Part shown: in pieces, positions 21,201-30,468 of the stretch | Layout: every line of letters starts with the position of its first letter | Numbering within the stretch: the stretch's first letter is position 1 | Origin: Leishmania infantum JPCM5 | Lineage: Eukaryota > Euglenozoa > Kinetoplastea > Trypanosomatida > Trypanosomatidae | Assembly (NCBI RefSeq): GCF_000002875.2 | Contig: NC_009389.2 | Coordinates: 286,001 to 350,000 of the forward strand | Direction: 5' to 3' | DNA length: 64,000 nt | Program-made: the position numbers and the translations under genes | Notes under the pieces: model-generated | What the model was told of the DNA's origin: nothing | Database searches by the model: none | What the model saw: the letters and a program-made list of their open reading frames with translations, nothing else

Positions 21201-21608
21201 GCCGATGGGGCACACAACCTTGCTGCCGCTCGGCGCGTCGGCCGGTGCCGCGCGAGCCTTTCTGTGCGCCTCCGCGTAGTCGAGGATGGCGTTCAGCACC
21301 GGCACGTACGTTCTCGACGTGGTGAGGGCGCCGGGGGCCGCACAGTCCGCCACGACCAAGACGGGCGACTCCTCCGCGGAGAGTGGTGATGCCCGCTTCG
21401 CCGCCCAGGCCACTTTGGCTGCGCGGCTGCCGCGTAAAAGTTGCTTCACTTTCTCGGCCGCCATGACGCGTATCTTCGGGCACCGCACCACCACATCGCC
21501 GCTGCTGCCGCCGAAGTTTGAGCTGGCACGCACCTTGTGCTGGGTCGTTATGACGCTGTTCGGCACCGGCGTATCGGCATGCAGCAACACGGAGACGTTG
21601 CTCCCCAT
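18204..21608 (-). CDS. LRR-like protein with N-myristoylation signal, 1134 aa
   Basis: Function not recognised. The true start is the ATG at 21608 (MGSNVSV); the frame reaches 21659 only through TTG. Gly2 and Ser6 fit the N-myristoyltransferase consensus, suggesting membrane or flagellar attachment. The N-terminal third (to about residue 330) looks folded and has leucine-rich-repeat-type spacing (LSILYLDVRSCRLDD, LQHVLLAHNNMSIQGVEAVL, LPHLYLVDVRYNQYSDAEL), as in RNase-inhibitor-like LRRs. The rest, about 800 residues, is disordered, rich in Ser, Pro, Ala and Gln with His patches, and carries many Ser-Pro sites. The end (TPKYNKNGAELVHVKLRTR) looks conserved. A cytoskeletal or membrane scaffold is plausible, but inferred only from layout. 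Confidence 0.75.
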   Translation of the reverse strand: MGSNVSVLLHADTPVPNSVITTQHKVRASSNFGGSSGDVVVRCPKIRVMAAEKVKQLLRGSRAAKVAWAAKRASPLSAEESPVLVVADCAAPGALTTSRTYVPVLNAILDYAEAHRKARAAPADAPSGSKVVCPIGIEFDPTLCLGDRLNRSEARAACTEYCKLFFTHLIDALENVGKEVPVIVGGVVAPPRLSILYLDVRSCRLDDTTGPWLASSLIMRAVRRARPYALVSARANAAGSSEDGFMSYFSPDVKADMVWASLQHVLLAHNNMSIQGVEAVLENLLADDAMHDVLLQQQGVDAKALKSKEVIRALTHDRLFPRQDSQLLPHLYLVDVRYNQYSDAELQRLQGKTPASVRDESARRPITGTAPPSQVPVPTPGLAPLRQPREVRSGVADVSPTEYGHQPDADSHRYSAYFYARPTVSQAQHSSHSGAQAYMKLSNDASIREVWDGHNGAAPDAIFASNPSSSATSSPVLSAAMSQLSMATTSTESDHLWAKKASAATPPPPSTDARERREAAAPARAPLRTPSPPLTPRGELRKAQPVHQPSGIQVRSRQASPASSQQAYLTNMDAAATSPTSATQQQTAMPTSPRVLSARHPTHSPYRVDVVEPQQVYEVLTIQPPASAREAPAAATPSHPTAPRQSVPTAPSQGSSTVARACCLSELKREESKLDDAEMEVQKLLLHQHRHLHPHSQHHSWQRSNSGGHNPGSSGADDEPWLDEVYTQSHGRSTSPELGAGSRRRFYDIPALAPPEQPFAASAARVTPTMWETGLRKRHESPAQVVSRRASPTSSRRRRRTIYDGVQPRVNSQRHVGNERLARAEYEAATAAEARAREWLREHAEQRGTAGLSSGRGDPVSARQHPACHPSPSQRLESGMKWGRHSPLSKLLSPSPAPQRPAEASSLTPAKANGAWASTRRRRVHQNHHAGAAALSGTAQDSSAWWSHHPSTTASAITPAKRRLSTAESPHIVPRETVASRLRKVTSHRQRHFSEMEERENTYCARNWQPRTTFRTASVTGAMCASRAHPFEMAAVLQEQKQCTPADPHRGSDSSAYSAAMMMETSLLRRGDTAPQQEWSSPVHGTSRDRSVIPMSVPSHQSWYSAAATSTPKYNKNGAELVHVKLRTRARAAY

Positions 21609-23503
21609 CGTGTGCGTGTGAGCGTGCGTGAGGGGTGGTGGTAAGGAGCGGCGCTCCAAGTGGAGGACGGCGATGCGAATGCGTGTGCGTGTATCAAGTG
21701 AAGCGAATATAGGCCAAGAGGATAGTCCGAGAGCGCAACAGGATGCGACGGTGACGACGGCGAGCAGGCGCGTTGATAAAAAGACCCACTCACACTTTTA
21801 TAGTTCAGTGACTGCGTCCGCGTGGTGAGTCGGGCGCTTAGGGAGAGGGTGTGTGCGTGCGCGTATGTATGGAGGGGCGGGTTGGTGAACGGGTGACGAG
21901 ATACGGGCGGTGAGAGGGGCTCGCGTGCAGGGCGCGGTCCCAACGATGCCTGCCTCAGCTCTCGCAAAGCAGACACGCCCACGCACACACGCACACACGC
22001 CCACGCACACACGCACACGCACACGCACACACGCACACGCACACACGCACACGCACACGCACACACGCACACGCACACACGCCCACGCACACGCACACAC
22101 GCACACGCACACGCACACGCACACACGCCCACGCACACGCACACACGCACACGCACACACACACACGCACACGCACACGCACACACGCACACGCACACGC
22201 ACACACGCCCACGCACACGCACACGCAGACACGCACACACGCACACGCACACACGCACACGCACACGCACACACGCACACGCACACGCACACACGCACAC
22301 ACGCACACGCACACGCAGATAACGCCAAAGAAGATAAAGTGTGCGAGAAGAGACGACGAGTGAGACGGCAACGAAGGGCCTCAGCACAACAGCGGCATCT
22401 GCCGGATATAGGGTAGCGGCGGTAGCGGTTCAGAATCTAAAGGAAGCAGCGCGTGAGAGATGTAGAGAACCACGCGTGGGCGTGGGTGTGGCAGGGGCAG
22501 GGAGGGGGTGGTGGTGGTGGAGGGTGTATGCTCCTCCAAGCAAAACACACACACGTGGTGAGAGAGTGGAGATCCCCAAACTAATGAGCAGCGAGCACAA
22601 ATGTGGCTATGCTCACTTGTGTGTGCGTGTGTGTGTGTGCGTATAATCCTCTGTGGGGTGGAGAGGTCAGAGGATGGGAAGGGGGTGGGGAGAGTGCGAG
22701 CGCGCGCCCACACACATCCTTGTAAGAGAGTGCGTGCGTGGGTGGCAGAGGCCCCCACCGTTACGGTCCACGCAGAGGAGAGAGGTGGCGAGGTGGAACA
22801 GCGCGGAAGGGAAGAGCGTGAAAACAAGGTATGCATTCCCCAGCACCAAGGGTGCTCCGCGTAGCAGATGTGAGAGGCGCGTGGAGCACTGCGCGGCAGC
22901 AGAGAGAAGGGCAGAGAGGGGAGGAGAAGGGAGGGAAGACGGCAGATGCCTGCGCGTGCTTGCACGTGTGCTCTTGAGCTAGCTCTTGTTGAGTGGATCG
23001 GCGAAAATGCTGCAGGGTGCAGTAAAACATGTATATATTGAGGGAGAGCGAGGGGCTGGCTGTGCGCCGGGTGCGTGCACAGCCTGCCTGCGTATACGCG
23101 CTGGTGCGTCGCAAGAGGGGTTGGCGCACCTCCACGCATGCACCCTCCTCCCCCCGCACGTACACGCGCACGGCACACCTCAGTCGCAACAGACACCACC
23201 TGACCCGTGCGTGGTGACAGCAAGGGAGCAACGACAAAAAGATCAACACAGACGTGAAACCGAAAGGGGCCGAAGCGGTTGGCTGTACATGAAAGCCCGC
23301 TAATGCAGCGGATGATTTAGTGGAGGGGACGACGAGGGGGAGAGGAGTTCCACACACCAGGTGCGCGGCACCCTCATCAACGACGGGACACGCACGCACC
23401 ACACAGACACAGGCACACAGACAAACACTCCAGGCCGTATCGCTCCCCTCCCCTTCTTCCCTCTTTCCCTCTCCCAAAGCAGGACACGCTATGCTTGAGA
23501 TAT
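21609..23503 (-). other. 1.9 kb intergenic region dominated by CA/CG repeat
   Basis: No supportable gene. It contains the long purine-pyrimidine alternating block at 21973-22317 and a GT run at about 22617-22640. All long frames across it (168-280 codons) are translations of the repeat (Cys/Val/Arg or Thr/His). Confidence 0.7.
21973..22317. repeat. 345-base CA/CGCA-type simple repeat
   Basis: Nearly perfect alternating purine-pyrimidine tract built from ACAC, ACGC and occasional CCAC units. On the minus strand it is GT/GC-rich, upstream of the myristoylated LRR-like gene. Confidence 0.95.
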
Positions 23504-24424
23504 CTAGTAGGCGTACTTGAACTCGCTGAAGTGGGTATGCTTGCCGAAGCGCGACGAGCTCACGGGGTCGACCGGCGTCTTGCCATGCACCTCCATCGTC
23601 TTGCCAGTGTTGGGGTTGCCGGTGTAGAGAGTGATGGGCTCGTCGCTGAGGTAATCCTGCGAGAGCTCCTCCACGATGGGCAGCACCTCGTTCTCGTCGC
23701 ACATGGTCGCGCGGTACTCGGAGACGTTGGGGCCGCAGGAGCGGCTCATCCACTTCATGCTCGCCTCGCGCAGCTGCTGCTGCTCCTGGCGCGCCCGCAG
23801 GCTGGCGGCCTGCATCTCCTTCGCCGCCACCCTCGCCTGCTCCATCAGCCGCTGGCTGCGCACCCCCAGGTCTGGCCGCCGAAGCGATGCGACGTTGCTA
23901 CTCGTGCTGCTGAATTCTACCCGGTAGGTCGAGTCCAGGCTGCGCATGGCCGGGTGGCGCGAGTCGCAAGTCAGGTACGGCGTGCTCGTGTGGCCGCCCG
24001 TGTAGATGCCGTTGGGCTTCTCTGTGATGACCTCCATCGTCGCTGTCGGGTTCCAGCCGGACTTGAGAAATGTTTGCATGTGCTGCACAGGCGCCGAGGA
24101 TGACGTCAGCAGCTCGCCGCCCGCCTGCTTGTGTTGCTGTTGCAGCTGCGCCTCCTGGATTGCAAGCAGGTCGCGCTCCAGCGCATCCTCCTCTTGCCAG
24201 TTACCGCAGAGAACTCGACGCGGGCGACGGTCCGCTGCCGTCAAGCTATCCGCGCCCGGCGAGGAGGCGCCACTCGCGCCGGGTTCCATGGCCGCTGCGG
24301 CTGCTCCCGTGACGGTGGGCCGCACACGGTTGTACCGGCGCTCTTCCACCCACGTTCCACCTGGGCTGCAGGTGTCGATGGGGACGTAAGGCTTCCGCGC
24401 CTTGCCGTAGTAAGGGTCCATCAT
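23504..24424 (-). CDS. Conserved-looking hypothetical protein, 306 aa
   Basis: Function not recognised. Starts MMDPYYGKARKPYVPID at 24424; another ATG at 24583 would add 53 low-complexity residues and is less likely. The sequence is less repetitive than its neighbours: a Tyr/Pro/Arg-rich N-terminus (WVEERRYNRVRPTVTG), an acidic/Gln patch, a segment with TPYLTCDSRHPAMRSLDSTY, a Gln/Arg-rich helix at about residues 190-225 (MEQARVAAKEMQAASLRARQ), and a C-terminus with TLYTGNPNTGKTMEVHGKTP and SSSRFGKHTHFSEFKYAY. Short Tyr/Pro/Gly motifs spread along an extended chain recall axonemal microtubule inner proteins; this is a guess from style only. No transmembrane segment is visible. Confidence 0.8.
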   Translation of the reverse strand: MMDPYYGKARKPYVPIDTCSPGGTWVEERRYNRVRPTVTGAAAAAMEPGASGASSPGADSLTAADRRPRRVLCGNWQEEDALERDLLAIQEAQLQQQHKQAGGELLTSSSAPVQHMQTFLKSGWNPTATMEVITEKPNGIYTGGHTSTPYLTCDSRHPAMRSLDSTYRVEFSSTSSNVASLRRPDLGVRSQRLMEQARVAAKEMQAASLRARQEQQQLREASMKWMSRSCGPNVSEYRATMCDENEVLPIVEELSQDYLSDEPITLYTGNPNTGKTMEVHGKTPVDPVSSSRFGKHTHFSEFKYAY

Positions 24425-24628
24425 GGGCGAGCGAAGCGGCGAAGGGATGCCTGGTGACGCGTGCGAGGGAAAGAGAGGACGAGGGGGGGGAGCCACAGCT
24501 GTGGTGGTGATGATACAAACTGATGCAGGAAAGAGGAGGAAGGGGACGGTGTGCCGCTGATTAGCACGCAGACGCACACACATGCCGGACGGCACCGGCA
24601 CAGAAGGGCGCGTGCGAGGTGGGGGCAG

Positions 24629-24659
<31 letters not shown>

Positions 24660-25596
24660 CAATAAAGGACGAGAACAGCAGCCGAAGCCGCAGAGGATGG
24701 AGAGAGGAGGAGGAGGAGGGGGAGGGGTGCAAGGCAGTGGGTGGTGAGGTGGTCACCTCTTCACTACTTGAAAAACACGGACGTCCCAAGCAGAGGGGCG
24801 AGCACGTGTGTGTGTGTGTGAGGGAAGGGGGGAGGCGCCAGAGAAGGGAAGAAGGGTGGAGGGCCTTGCCTGCCGACGTCCTCTCTCTCCGCCTCGCACG
24901 CACACGCCCCACGTCGAGGCGTCGCGGCCGTTCGCATCACCCTGGTGCCAGCTGCGCTTCCTCATGCTCAACGGTGGCTTCTGCGGAGGGAGAGGGGGGT
25001 GGGTTCATTCACTTAACGGAAAAGGTAGACGTTACTATATGCGCGCTTAAGGACCAGATATTACACGGACGCAGATGCGCCTGCACACAGAGGCACGAGC
25101 ATGCTGCCCGAACCGCCACGCCCGCTTCCTCTCTCTCCCCTCCCCTCCCCTCCCCACACAGGACATGCGCGCACGCACGCACATGTCGCTCTGGAGTGGT
25201 CGAGGAGGAGGAGGTGAGGGAGGTGGTGGTTGTGGTGGTGGTGAAAGACGAGCGCACCTCTGCGTGGATTAGCGGGAGGCGGACGAGAACGAAAAAGGGA
25301 GGGGAGGCCTTGCCATGATTCATCATCCTCCGTTCCGTCCACGGATCCTGCCCCTGCTTTGTTGAAGGGACAGGACAAGCAAACAACAAGCCGCAGCGAG
25401 AGACGGAGCCCACGCATGCCTCGTCGGCTTTCCACAGAGGCCTTCCTCGCCCTCTGGTGTGAAGGGCACCGCTCGAGGGAGGGGAAACTTCTACGCCTTA
25501 GCGACGCCCACCCACGGAGACGCAGACGCAGACATCTCACATCTCACAGACAGACAGACACAAGCGAGTATCGGACACAGACACAGGCAGACGGCA
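24425..25596 (-). other. Intergenic region with GT microsatellite
   Basis: No supportable gene. GT run at 24629-24656. On the minus strand the region is pyrimidine-rich, with CT-rich blocks complementary to plus-strand 24690-24730 and 25198-25245. Confidence 0.55.
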
Positions 25597-27612
25597 CTAC
25601 TGCACCCACTTGGGCAGCTTCTTGTACGGGTTGCCGGCCTTCCTCTCCTTGAGCTTCTTGCTCTTCGCCTCGGCTCGCTGCCGTCGCGCCTCCAGCCGCG
25701 TGTTGACAAGTCCCTTACCATCCTCAGTCTTATGCAGCTTCCCTTCGGCAATGTGCTTCGCCTTTGCCTCCAGCGTCGCCGCCTTCTTCGCCGTGCCCTG
25801 CACCACACCGCTGATCATCTTGTAAAAGCGTGCCGCCTTCTTGCGGGCGACCTGCAGCTGCATCTTGCGCGTCGCCGCCTCCTGGCGCTTCACCTCGCTC
25901 ATTTTGCGCTGCAGACGTGCCTCGGACGTCTCTGTCTGACGTGACTTCTCCTGCGCCTTGCGCAGCGCCTGCCGCCGCCGCGCCACCACTTCGTTCGTCG
26001 GCGCGTTCATCAGGTTCATCTCGCGCTGCTTCTTCACCTTGAACGCCGACAGCTTCGGCCGCTGCACCTCCTCCGTGACCTCCTCCTCCTGCCACGCCGG
26101 CTTCCTGCGTGCCTCCGCAAGCTCGTCGCCAGAAAGCGAGACGTCGTCCTCCATGTCCATCTCCGGCACCGCCACGTGAGACTCTTCGTCGCTGTACTCG
26201 CCCTCCAGATGCGCTACCTTCCCCTCTGGGTCGACCGCGGAGTAAGACGGGTTGATCAGCTTGCGGATCTCATGCACGCGCGCCGGCACGTAGCCCACAA
26301 TCCTCGGGTGGTCCTTCTTCACCTGCTCCACCGCCGCGTTGTCCTCGGCGGAGTTCGTGATGGAGACAGAGAAGGGCGACACGTGCGGCGGCAGCTCCTC
26401 GCCAATGCGGTAGCCCGTCACCGGGAGCATCAGCCGCGCGTTCAGGCAGTCGAAGATGTACTGCGGCTGCACGTACTCGAGCTGGTCATGCTTTTTCATC
26501 CCTGGCGGCAGCGCGGGGCGGTCAACAACGACGTGAGTGATGTTCGACGGCACGTAGTCGGTCGCCACACGGCCGCCGCAGGCGTTGATGACGAGGGCGA
26601 AGCGCTTCGAGGGCACCTCACGCGATATGAAGAAGGTCAGCCCGCGGAACAGCTCGCGCACCTTGTGCAGCTCTTCCCCCATCAAAGACCGCTTCGACTC
26701 GGCCTCCTTCACCTCCTTGGCCTGCGCCCCGTTCGCGCCTACATCCAGCACGGCCAGCGCCCCACCGTTCGCGAAGTCCTCGGCGTTCGCGCGGGTAACA
26801 CCTTCCTCATCCTCGGCTGCCAGGCGGTCCGCCTCATCGCGCGCGAGGTCCGACTCAAGCTTGAACAGGACGAACTTCATCATCTCCAGGTAGAATTCGA
26901 GGAAGCTGAGCATCACGTATTGCTGGATGCCCGGGGGGAAGCGGTGAGCGTACTCGTGCGGGCACAGCCACCGCACCCGCTCGCCCTTGACAATTGCCTC
27001 GTAGTAGTAGCCCTTGATGGAGATGAAGCCCTTCGTCAGCACGCGCGCGCGTGCGACGTAGCGGTCCCAGCGTTCGCACACCTCCTTGGCCTTCTCACTC
27101 ATGCCGGAGGTGAGGGAGTGGTGTATCTCGATAGTGGTATCGGACTTGATCTCCGGGCTAAGGAAGGCGTAGAGGTGGATCATCGACATGGCGTCATCCA
27201 CGTCGCGGATGGCGTCGATGAAGTATGGGTAGCGCTCCTTGATTGTCGCCACCAAGCTGTGGCGCGGCTTCACGCGTGAGCTCTGCAGCACCTTGAGGTC
27301 CTCGGAGCGGCCCATCGCCTCTGCCCGCTTCACCTTCTTCTCCCACGCCCGATATGCCATCATCTTCTCCGCTATCTGGTCGCGCACGAGCCACTTGATC
27401 TCGCGGGCGAGGTAGTACTGCTTCTCGTGGCCACTTTGTTTCTGCTTGCTGCGGTTGAGGGCGCGGGGGTAGATGCCCTTGAGGATGCAGAGGCGGCGGA
27501 ACTGAACCGACTCCATCTGCAGTAGCCGCGTTGCCTGCATGCGCGTCAGGAATTTCTTCTTGAAGCGCTCCTTCTTCACCCGCTTCGCCCATGCTTGCTT
27601 CTTGTGGGCCAT
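25597..27612 (-). CDS. PES1: Pescadillo homologue (60S ribosome biogenesis), 671 aa
   Basis: Nucleolar Pescadillo/Nop7 protein of the PeBoW complex, needed for 5.8S/25S rRNA maturation and 60S assembly. The ATG at 27612 gives MAHKKQAWAKRVKKERFKKK, a basic start; open sequence to 27651 lacks an upstream ATG. The Pescadillo N-terminal domain is clear (KFLTRMQATRLLQMESVQFRRL, RLCILKGIYPRALN, KERYPYFIDAIRDVDDAMSM, GYYYEAIVKGERVRWLCPHE). The single BRCT domain is at about residues 318-414 (LFRGLTFFISREVPS, NITHVVVDRPALPPG, YVQPQYIFDCLNARLMLPV, GEELPPHVSPF). The C-terminal third is acidic, then Lys/Arg/Ala-rich and helical, ending GNPYKKLPKWVQ, as in other PES proteins. Length is close to the family's usual 580-680. 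Confidence 0.97.
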   Translation of the reverse strand: MAHKKQAWAKRVKKERFKKKFLTRMQATRLLQMESVQFRRLCILKGIYPRALNRSKQKQSGHEKQYYLAREIKWLVRDQIAEKMMAYRAWEKKVKRAEAMGRSEDLKVLQSSRVKPRHSLVATIKERYPYFIDAIRDVDDAMSMIHLYAFLSPEIKSDTTIEIHHSLTSGMSEKAKEVCERWDRYVARARVLTKGFISIKGYYYEAIVKGERVRWLCPHEYAHRFPPGIQQYVMLSFLEFYLEMMKFVLFKLESDLARDEADRLAAEDEEGVTRANAEDFANGGALAVLDVGANGAQAKEVKEAESKRSLMGEELHKVRELFRGLTFFISREVPSKRFALVINACGGRVATDYVPSNITHVVVDRPALPPGMKKHDQLEYVQPQYIFDCLNARLMLPVTGYRIGEELPPHVSPFSVSITNSAEDNAAVEQVKKDHPRIVGYVPARVHEIRKLINPSYSAVDPEGKVAHLEGEYSDEESHVAVPEMDMEDDVSLSGDELAEARRKPAWQEEEVTEEVQRPKLSAFKVKKQREMNLMNAPTNEVVARRRQALRKAQEKSRQTETSEARLQRKMSEVKRQEAATRKMQLQVARKKAARFYKMISGVVQGTAKKAATLEAKAKHIAEGKLHKTEDGKGLVNTRLEARRQRAEAKSKKLKERKAGNPYKKLPKWVQ

Positions 27613-28307
27613 TGCGTGTGCGCGTGTGTGTGTGTGCGTGCCTGCCCTCAAGAGAGGCGGTGATGACGTTGGATGGGATAGCGGTACCGAGACCCAGGGG
27701 TGGGGTGCTCCATGCGCTGACTGCTTGTGCGTGTGGGTGTCAGCGGAGAGAAGCGGGGAGGTGGCGAGTAGACCACGAAGGCGAGGAGAAAGGGGGAGGG
27801 GATGAGATGATTGGTTGGTGAGGCGACATATATATGTGCATGCTCAGGCATGCATGGGCGCTCTGGATAAAAAGGTATCGTGCACGGTGGTGCGAGAGGG
27901 GGAGGCGGAGAATGTGTGTGTGTGTGTCATGTGACAGAACTGCCTCCAGCAATGAGTTGGGTCATCTGCACTGCAGCGTCATGAGCCCTCGCGCACCTTA
28001 TTTATGTCATCTCTCTCTCTCTCCATGTCGTGCTTGTGATTGCTGTAGGCTCATCTTCTTGACTCCACCGCCGCAGCACCGGCGACGAGGGGCGGAGGAG
28101 GAGGATGAGGAGATCAGTAGAAGGAACGGACGGGAGCGAGCACCTGTGGAGGTTGATGCGACCCCGACTTCCAACAGCCCCCCGCGCCCATCGTACACAG
28201 CATACCCGCACAAGACGCGCCTTATGTGGCCGTTTCTTTGCCTCCTCTCCCCAAACGGCACTACCACCCTCATCCCTGCGACTCCGCGTTGGATATGCGT
28301 GCCCGAC
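27613..28307 (-). other. Intergenic region upstream of Pescadillo
   Basis: No supportable gene. Short GT runs at about 27625-27637 and 27911-27925, and a CT-rich block at 28008-28025 that is purine-rich on the minus strand. Confidence 0.5.
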
Positions 28308-29534
28308 TCAGCTGGCGCCATGGGTGCCACTGCCGTCGTCGTCCTCCACCGTCCCCACATCTCCACGGCCGCACTGCTGGCCGCCCTCTTTCCGCTTAGC
28401 CTTCTCCTTTCGCCAGGCATTGCGCTGAATCTCCTCCATCGCTGCCAGTTCGATGCGCTGCTGGCGATCCTGCTCACAGCCGGGGTAGATGCCGTCCTCA
28501 AACTTGCGGTCCAGCAGGTTGCCGTCCGGCACGGCGTCGGACACAAAGTGATACGGCGGGGTGAAGATGGTGTAGAGAAACGTGCTGCGCGCCTCCAGTG
28601 AGGGGTAGTCGTCGCTCCAGTCGCTCATGGTCACGAAGCCCTCCATCGGAACGACGTGGTCCGTGTCCACCACGCGCCGCGTGAAAAGGACGCCTTGCAG
28701 ATGATCCAGCTCATGTAGCGCCATGCGCGCACGCATCTTGTCCAGTGTCACGGTGAACGGCTTCCCGTGCTCGTCCAACGCCCGCACCCGCACCGTCAGC
28801 GGGCGCTCAATGTAATGCAGCAGAAACCCGCTGCTCGCGCACGGCTCCCAGGCGAACCCGGTCAGCCCCTCTGTGCGCAGCTCGCGCATCTTCTCCTCTT
28901 CAAAGGCAACCCACGACATGCCCTGCTGCGCGGCCTCGGCTCGCCAGGCCTCCTCGTCGAGGTTGACGGGGTTGATGAAGACGGAGTTGTCGAAGAGGGT
29001 GAACATCTGCACGTTCCACCCCGTCTGCGGCGCGCTCATCGACGGGTACTGGTAGTAGTGCCGCGCCTCCCTCACCTGGGAGACGAGCCCGGCGTACTCG
29101 CCCTGGGCCACCCGACGAGCGTCCAGCGCGTATTGCCGGCACCACAGTGAGCGCGCCGGGAGCTGGATAATCGGGTACGTCTCCTGCACCGCCTGCCCAG
29201 GCACGTACGGACGACTGCTATCGGCGGAGCTGCCGCTGCTGTTGCTGTGGCAGCCGTGACTGCTGCAGAGTCGGTGCTGCTCGACCGCCGCTGCATACCG
29301 GCAGCAACCAACGCTGTGAGCGCGGGTGGTAAAAACAGCAGACGACGCACCACAGCGCGTGAAGAAAGGCAAGGTGAGGCCCGAGTGGGGTGGCGGTGCG
29401 ACGGCGAGACGCGCCGACGCGACGGTGGCGTGCGGGGATGTACCACAGCTGTTGCCCGCGACACCAAAGGCTGTGTGAAGCGCGCGCATGCCGGCGTGCG
29501 CCGCCGCCACCGCAGCTGCGGCAGAGGTGCGCAT
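28308..29534 (-). CDS. Peptide deformylase, probably mitochondrial, 408 aa
   Basis: Fe(II)/Zn peptide deformylase, which removes N-formyl groups from organelle-made proteins. The first ATG is at 29534 (MRTSAAAAVAAAHAG); the frame to 29555 opens on GTG. The first ~110 residues are Ala/Ser/His/Arg-rich with few acidic residues, fitting a mitochondrial targeting extension. Motif 3, HELDH, is complete at residues 274-278, with both metal His and the catalytic Glu. Motif 2 is EPCAS (230-234) instead of the usual EGCLS, keeping the metal-binding Cys232. Motif 1 is MSAPQTGWN (about 167-175) instead of GxGxAAPQxG, keeping the Gln. A ~130-residue C-terminal extension, charged and Lys/Arg-rich, follows the catalytic core. 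Trypanosomatids have two divergent PDFs; the altered motifs favour the PDF1-type form, but this is not certain. Confidence 0.9.
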   Translation of the reverse strand: MRTSAAAAVAAAHAGMRALHTAFGVAGNSCGTSPHATVASARLAVAPPPHSGLTLPFFTRCGASSAVFTTRAHSVGCCRYAAAVEQHRLCSSHGCHSNSSGSSADSSRPYVPGQAVQETYPIIQLPARSLWCRQYALDARRVAQGEYAGLVSQVREARHYYQYPSMSAPQTGWNVQMFTLFDNSVFINPVNLDEEAWRAEAAQQGMSWVAFEEEKMRELRTEGLTGFAWEPCASSGFLLHYIERPLTVRVRALDEHGKPFTVTLDKMRARMALHELDHLQGVLFTRRVVDTDHVVPMEGFVTMSDWSDDYPSLEARSTFLYTIFTPPYHFVSDAVPDGNLLDRKFEDGIYPGCEQDRQQRIELAAMEEIQRNAWRKEKAKRKEGGQQCGRGDVGTVEDDDGSGTHGAS

Positions 29535-30468
29535 GGGGAGGAGAGGGCAAGACACCGCTTCTGGAGAGCGAGGGAGATGGGCGTGACTGAAGAGCCGCTT
29601 CGGCTCGCACTTTTCAGGGCAGGTGCTGCACAGGCCCGCACAGACGGCACGCTTTCCTGATCACGTACGCTCGTCACGGCTGCGATAACAGGGGTAATGC
29701 CAGGCTGCAGCCAGCGCCCTTCCTCTGTTTGGCGACTGGCGGCATGGTTATTCCGATACAGGCGCATGTGTGCGCGTCCATGAGAGGCGGGGAGGAGGGT
29801 TGGGGAGGAGACGTGATGCAAGGCAGCCGCTTCTTTAGGGATGAGGGGCAGTGCTGGCGTACGTCGCGCACGCACACAGAGGTTTGTGTGCAACGAAGAG
29901 AAGGTGTGCAGCACCCCCTCCCTTCCTTCAACGCCGCCACCACTGCGAAGCCCGTGATGCACACTGGAGGAGGTGTGTGTATGTGCGTGTGTGTGGAGGA
30001 GGGGGGGGCACAACCACAGCACGGAACGCGAGGGCGCGGGCGGGTGATGCGGCTTGACAACCACCGCCCTCCCTGCCTCCATCACCCTCTTTTCCGTTCA
30101 CCACTTTGGCGCGACCGTCGCGTTGTACTTCCTTGTTTCTTCTCGTTTGATGGGCGTATGGGTCTTCGCGGACACGCGCGCCACGATCGCATCACAAACG
30201 CGCCACACCTCCGCACCCCTCACACAGAGGGAAGGGCGACGCTTGGCAAGAGAGGGAGAACACGGATAGCGGCGTTGGCGCGGGCGGGCGGGCGGCGGGG
30301 GCGTTCGTTCCTCAATACCGCGGCGCAGAGCACACTCGTCCCCCCCCCCCCACTCCCCCACGTGGAGACCAACAGCACGCTTCAACTAACATACATGCAC
30401 ACACACACCCACACCCACACACAGAGACGCCTTTTCGCTCGTTGGCGGCTGCTTGCTTCGGCGACCCT
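29535..30468 (-). other. Intergenic region upstream of the deformylase gene
   Basis: No supportable gene. C run at about 30340-30351 and CA runs at about 30399-30422, close to the stop of the next gene. Minus-strand frames (for example 29072-30085) are extensions of the deformylase region in other frames. Confidence 0.5.

Noticed and set aside
21548..22387. Long frames across the CA/CG block (up to 279 codons)
   Set aside because: Translations of simple repeat (Cys/Val/Arg or Thr/His); not proteins.
26176..27279. 367-codon plus-strand open frame opposite Pescadillo
   Set aside because: A shadow of the minus-strand gene caused by G/C-biased third positions; no independent homology and the Pescadillo reading is certain.
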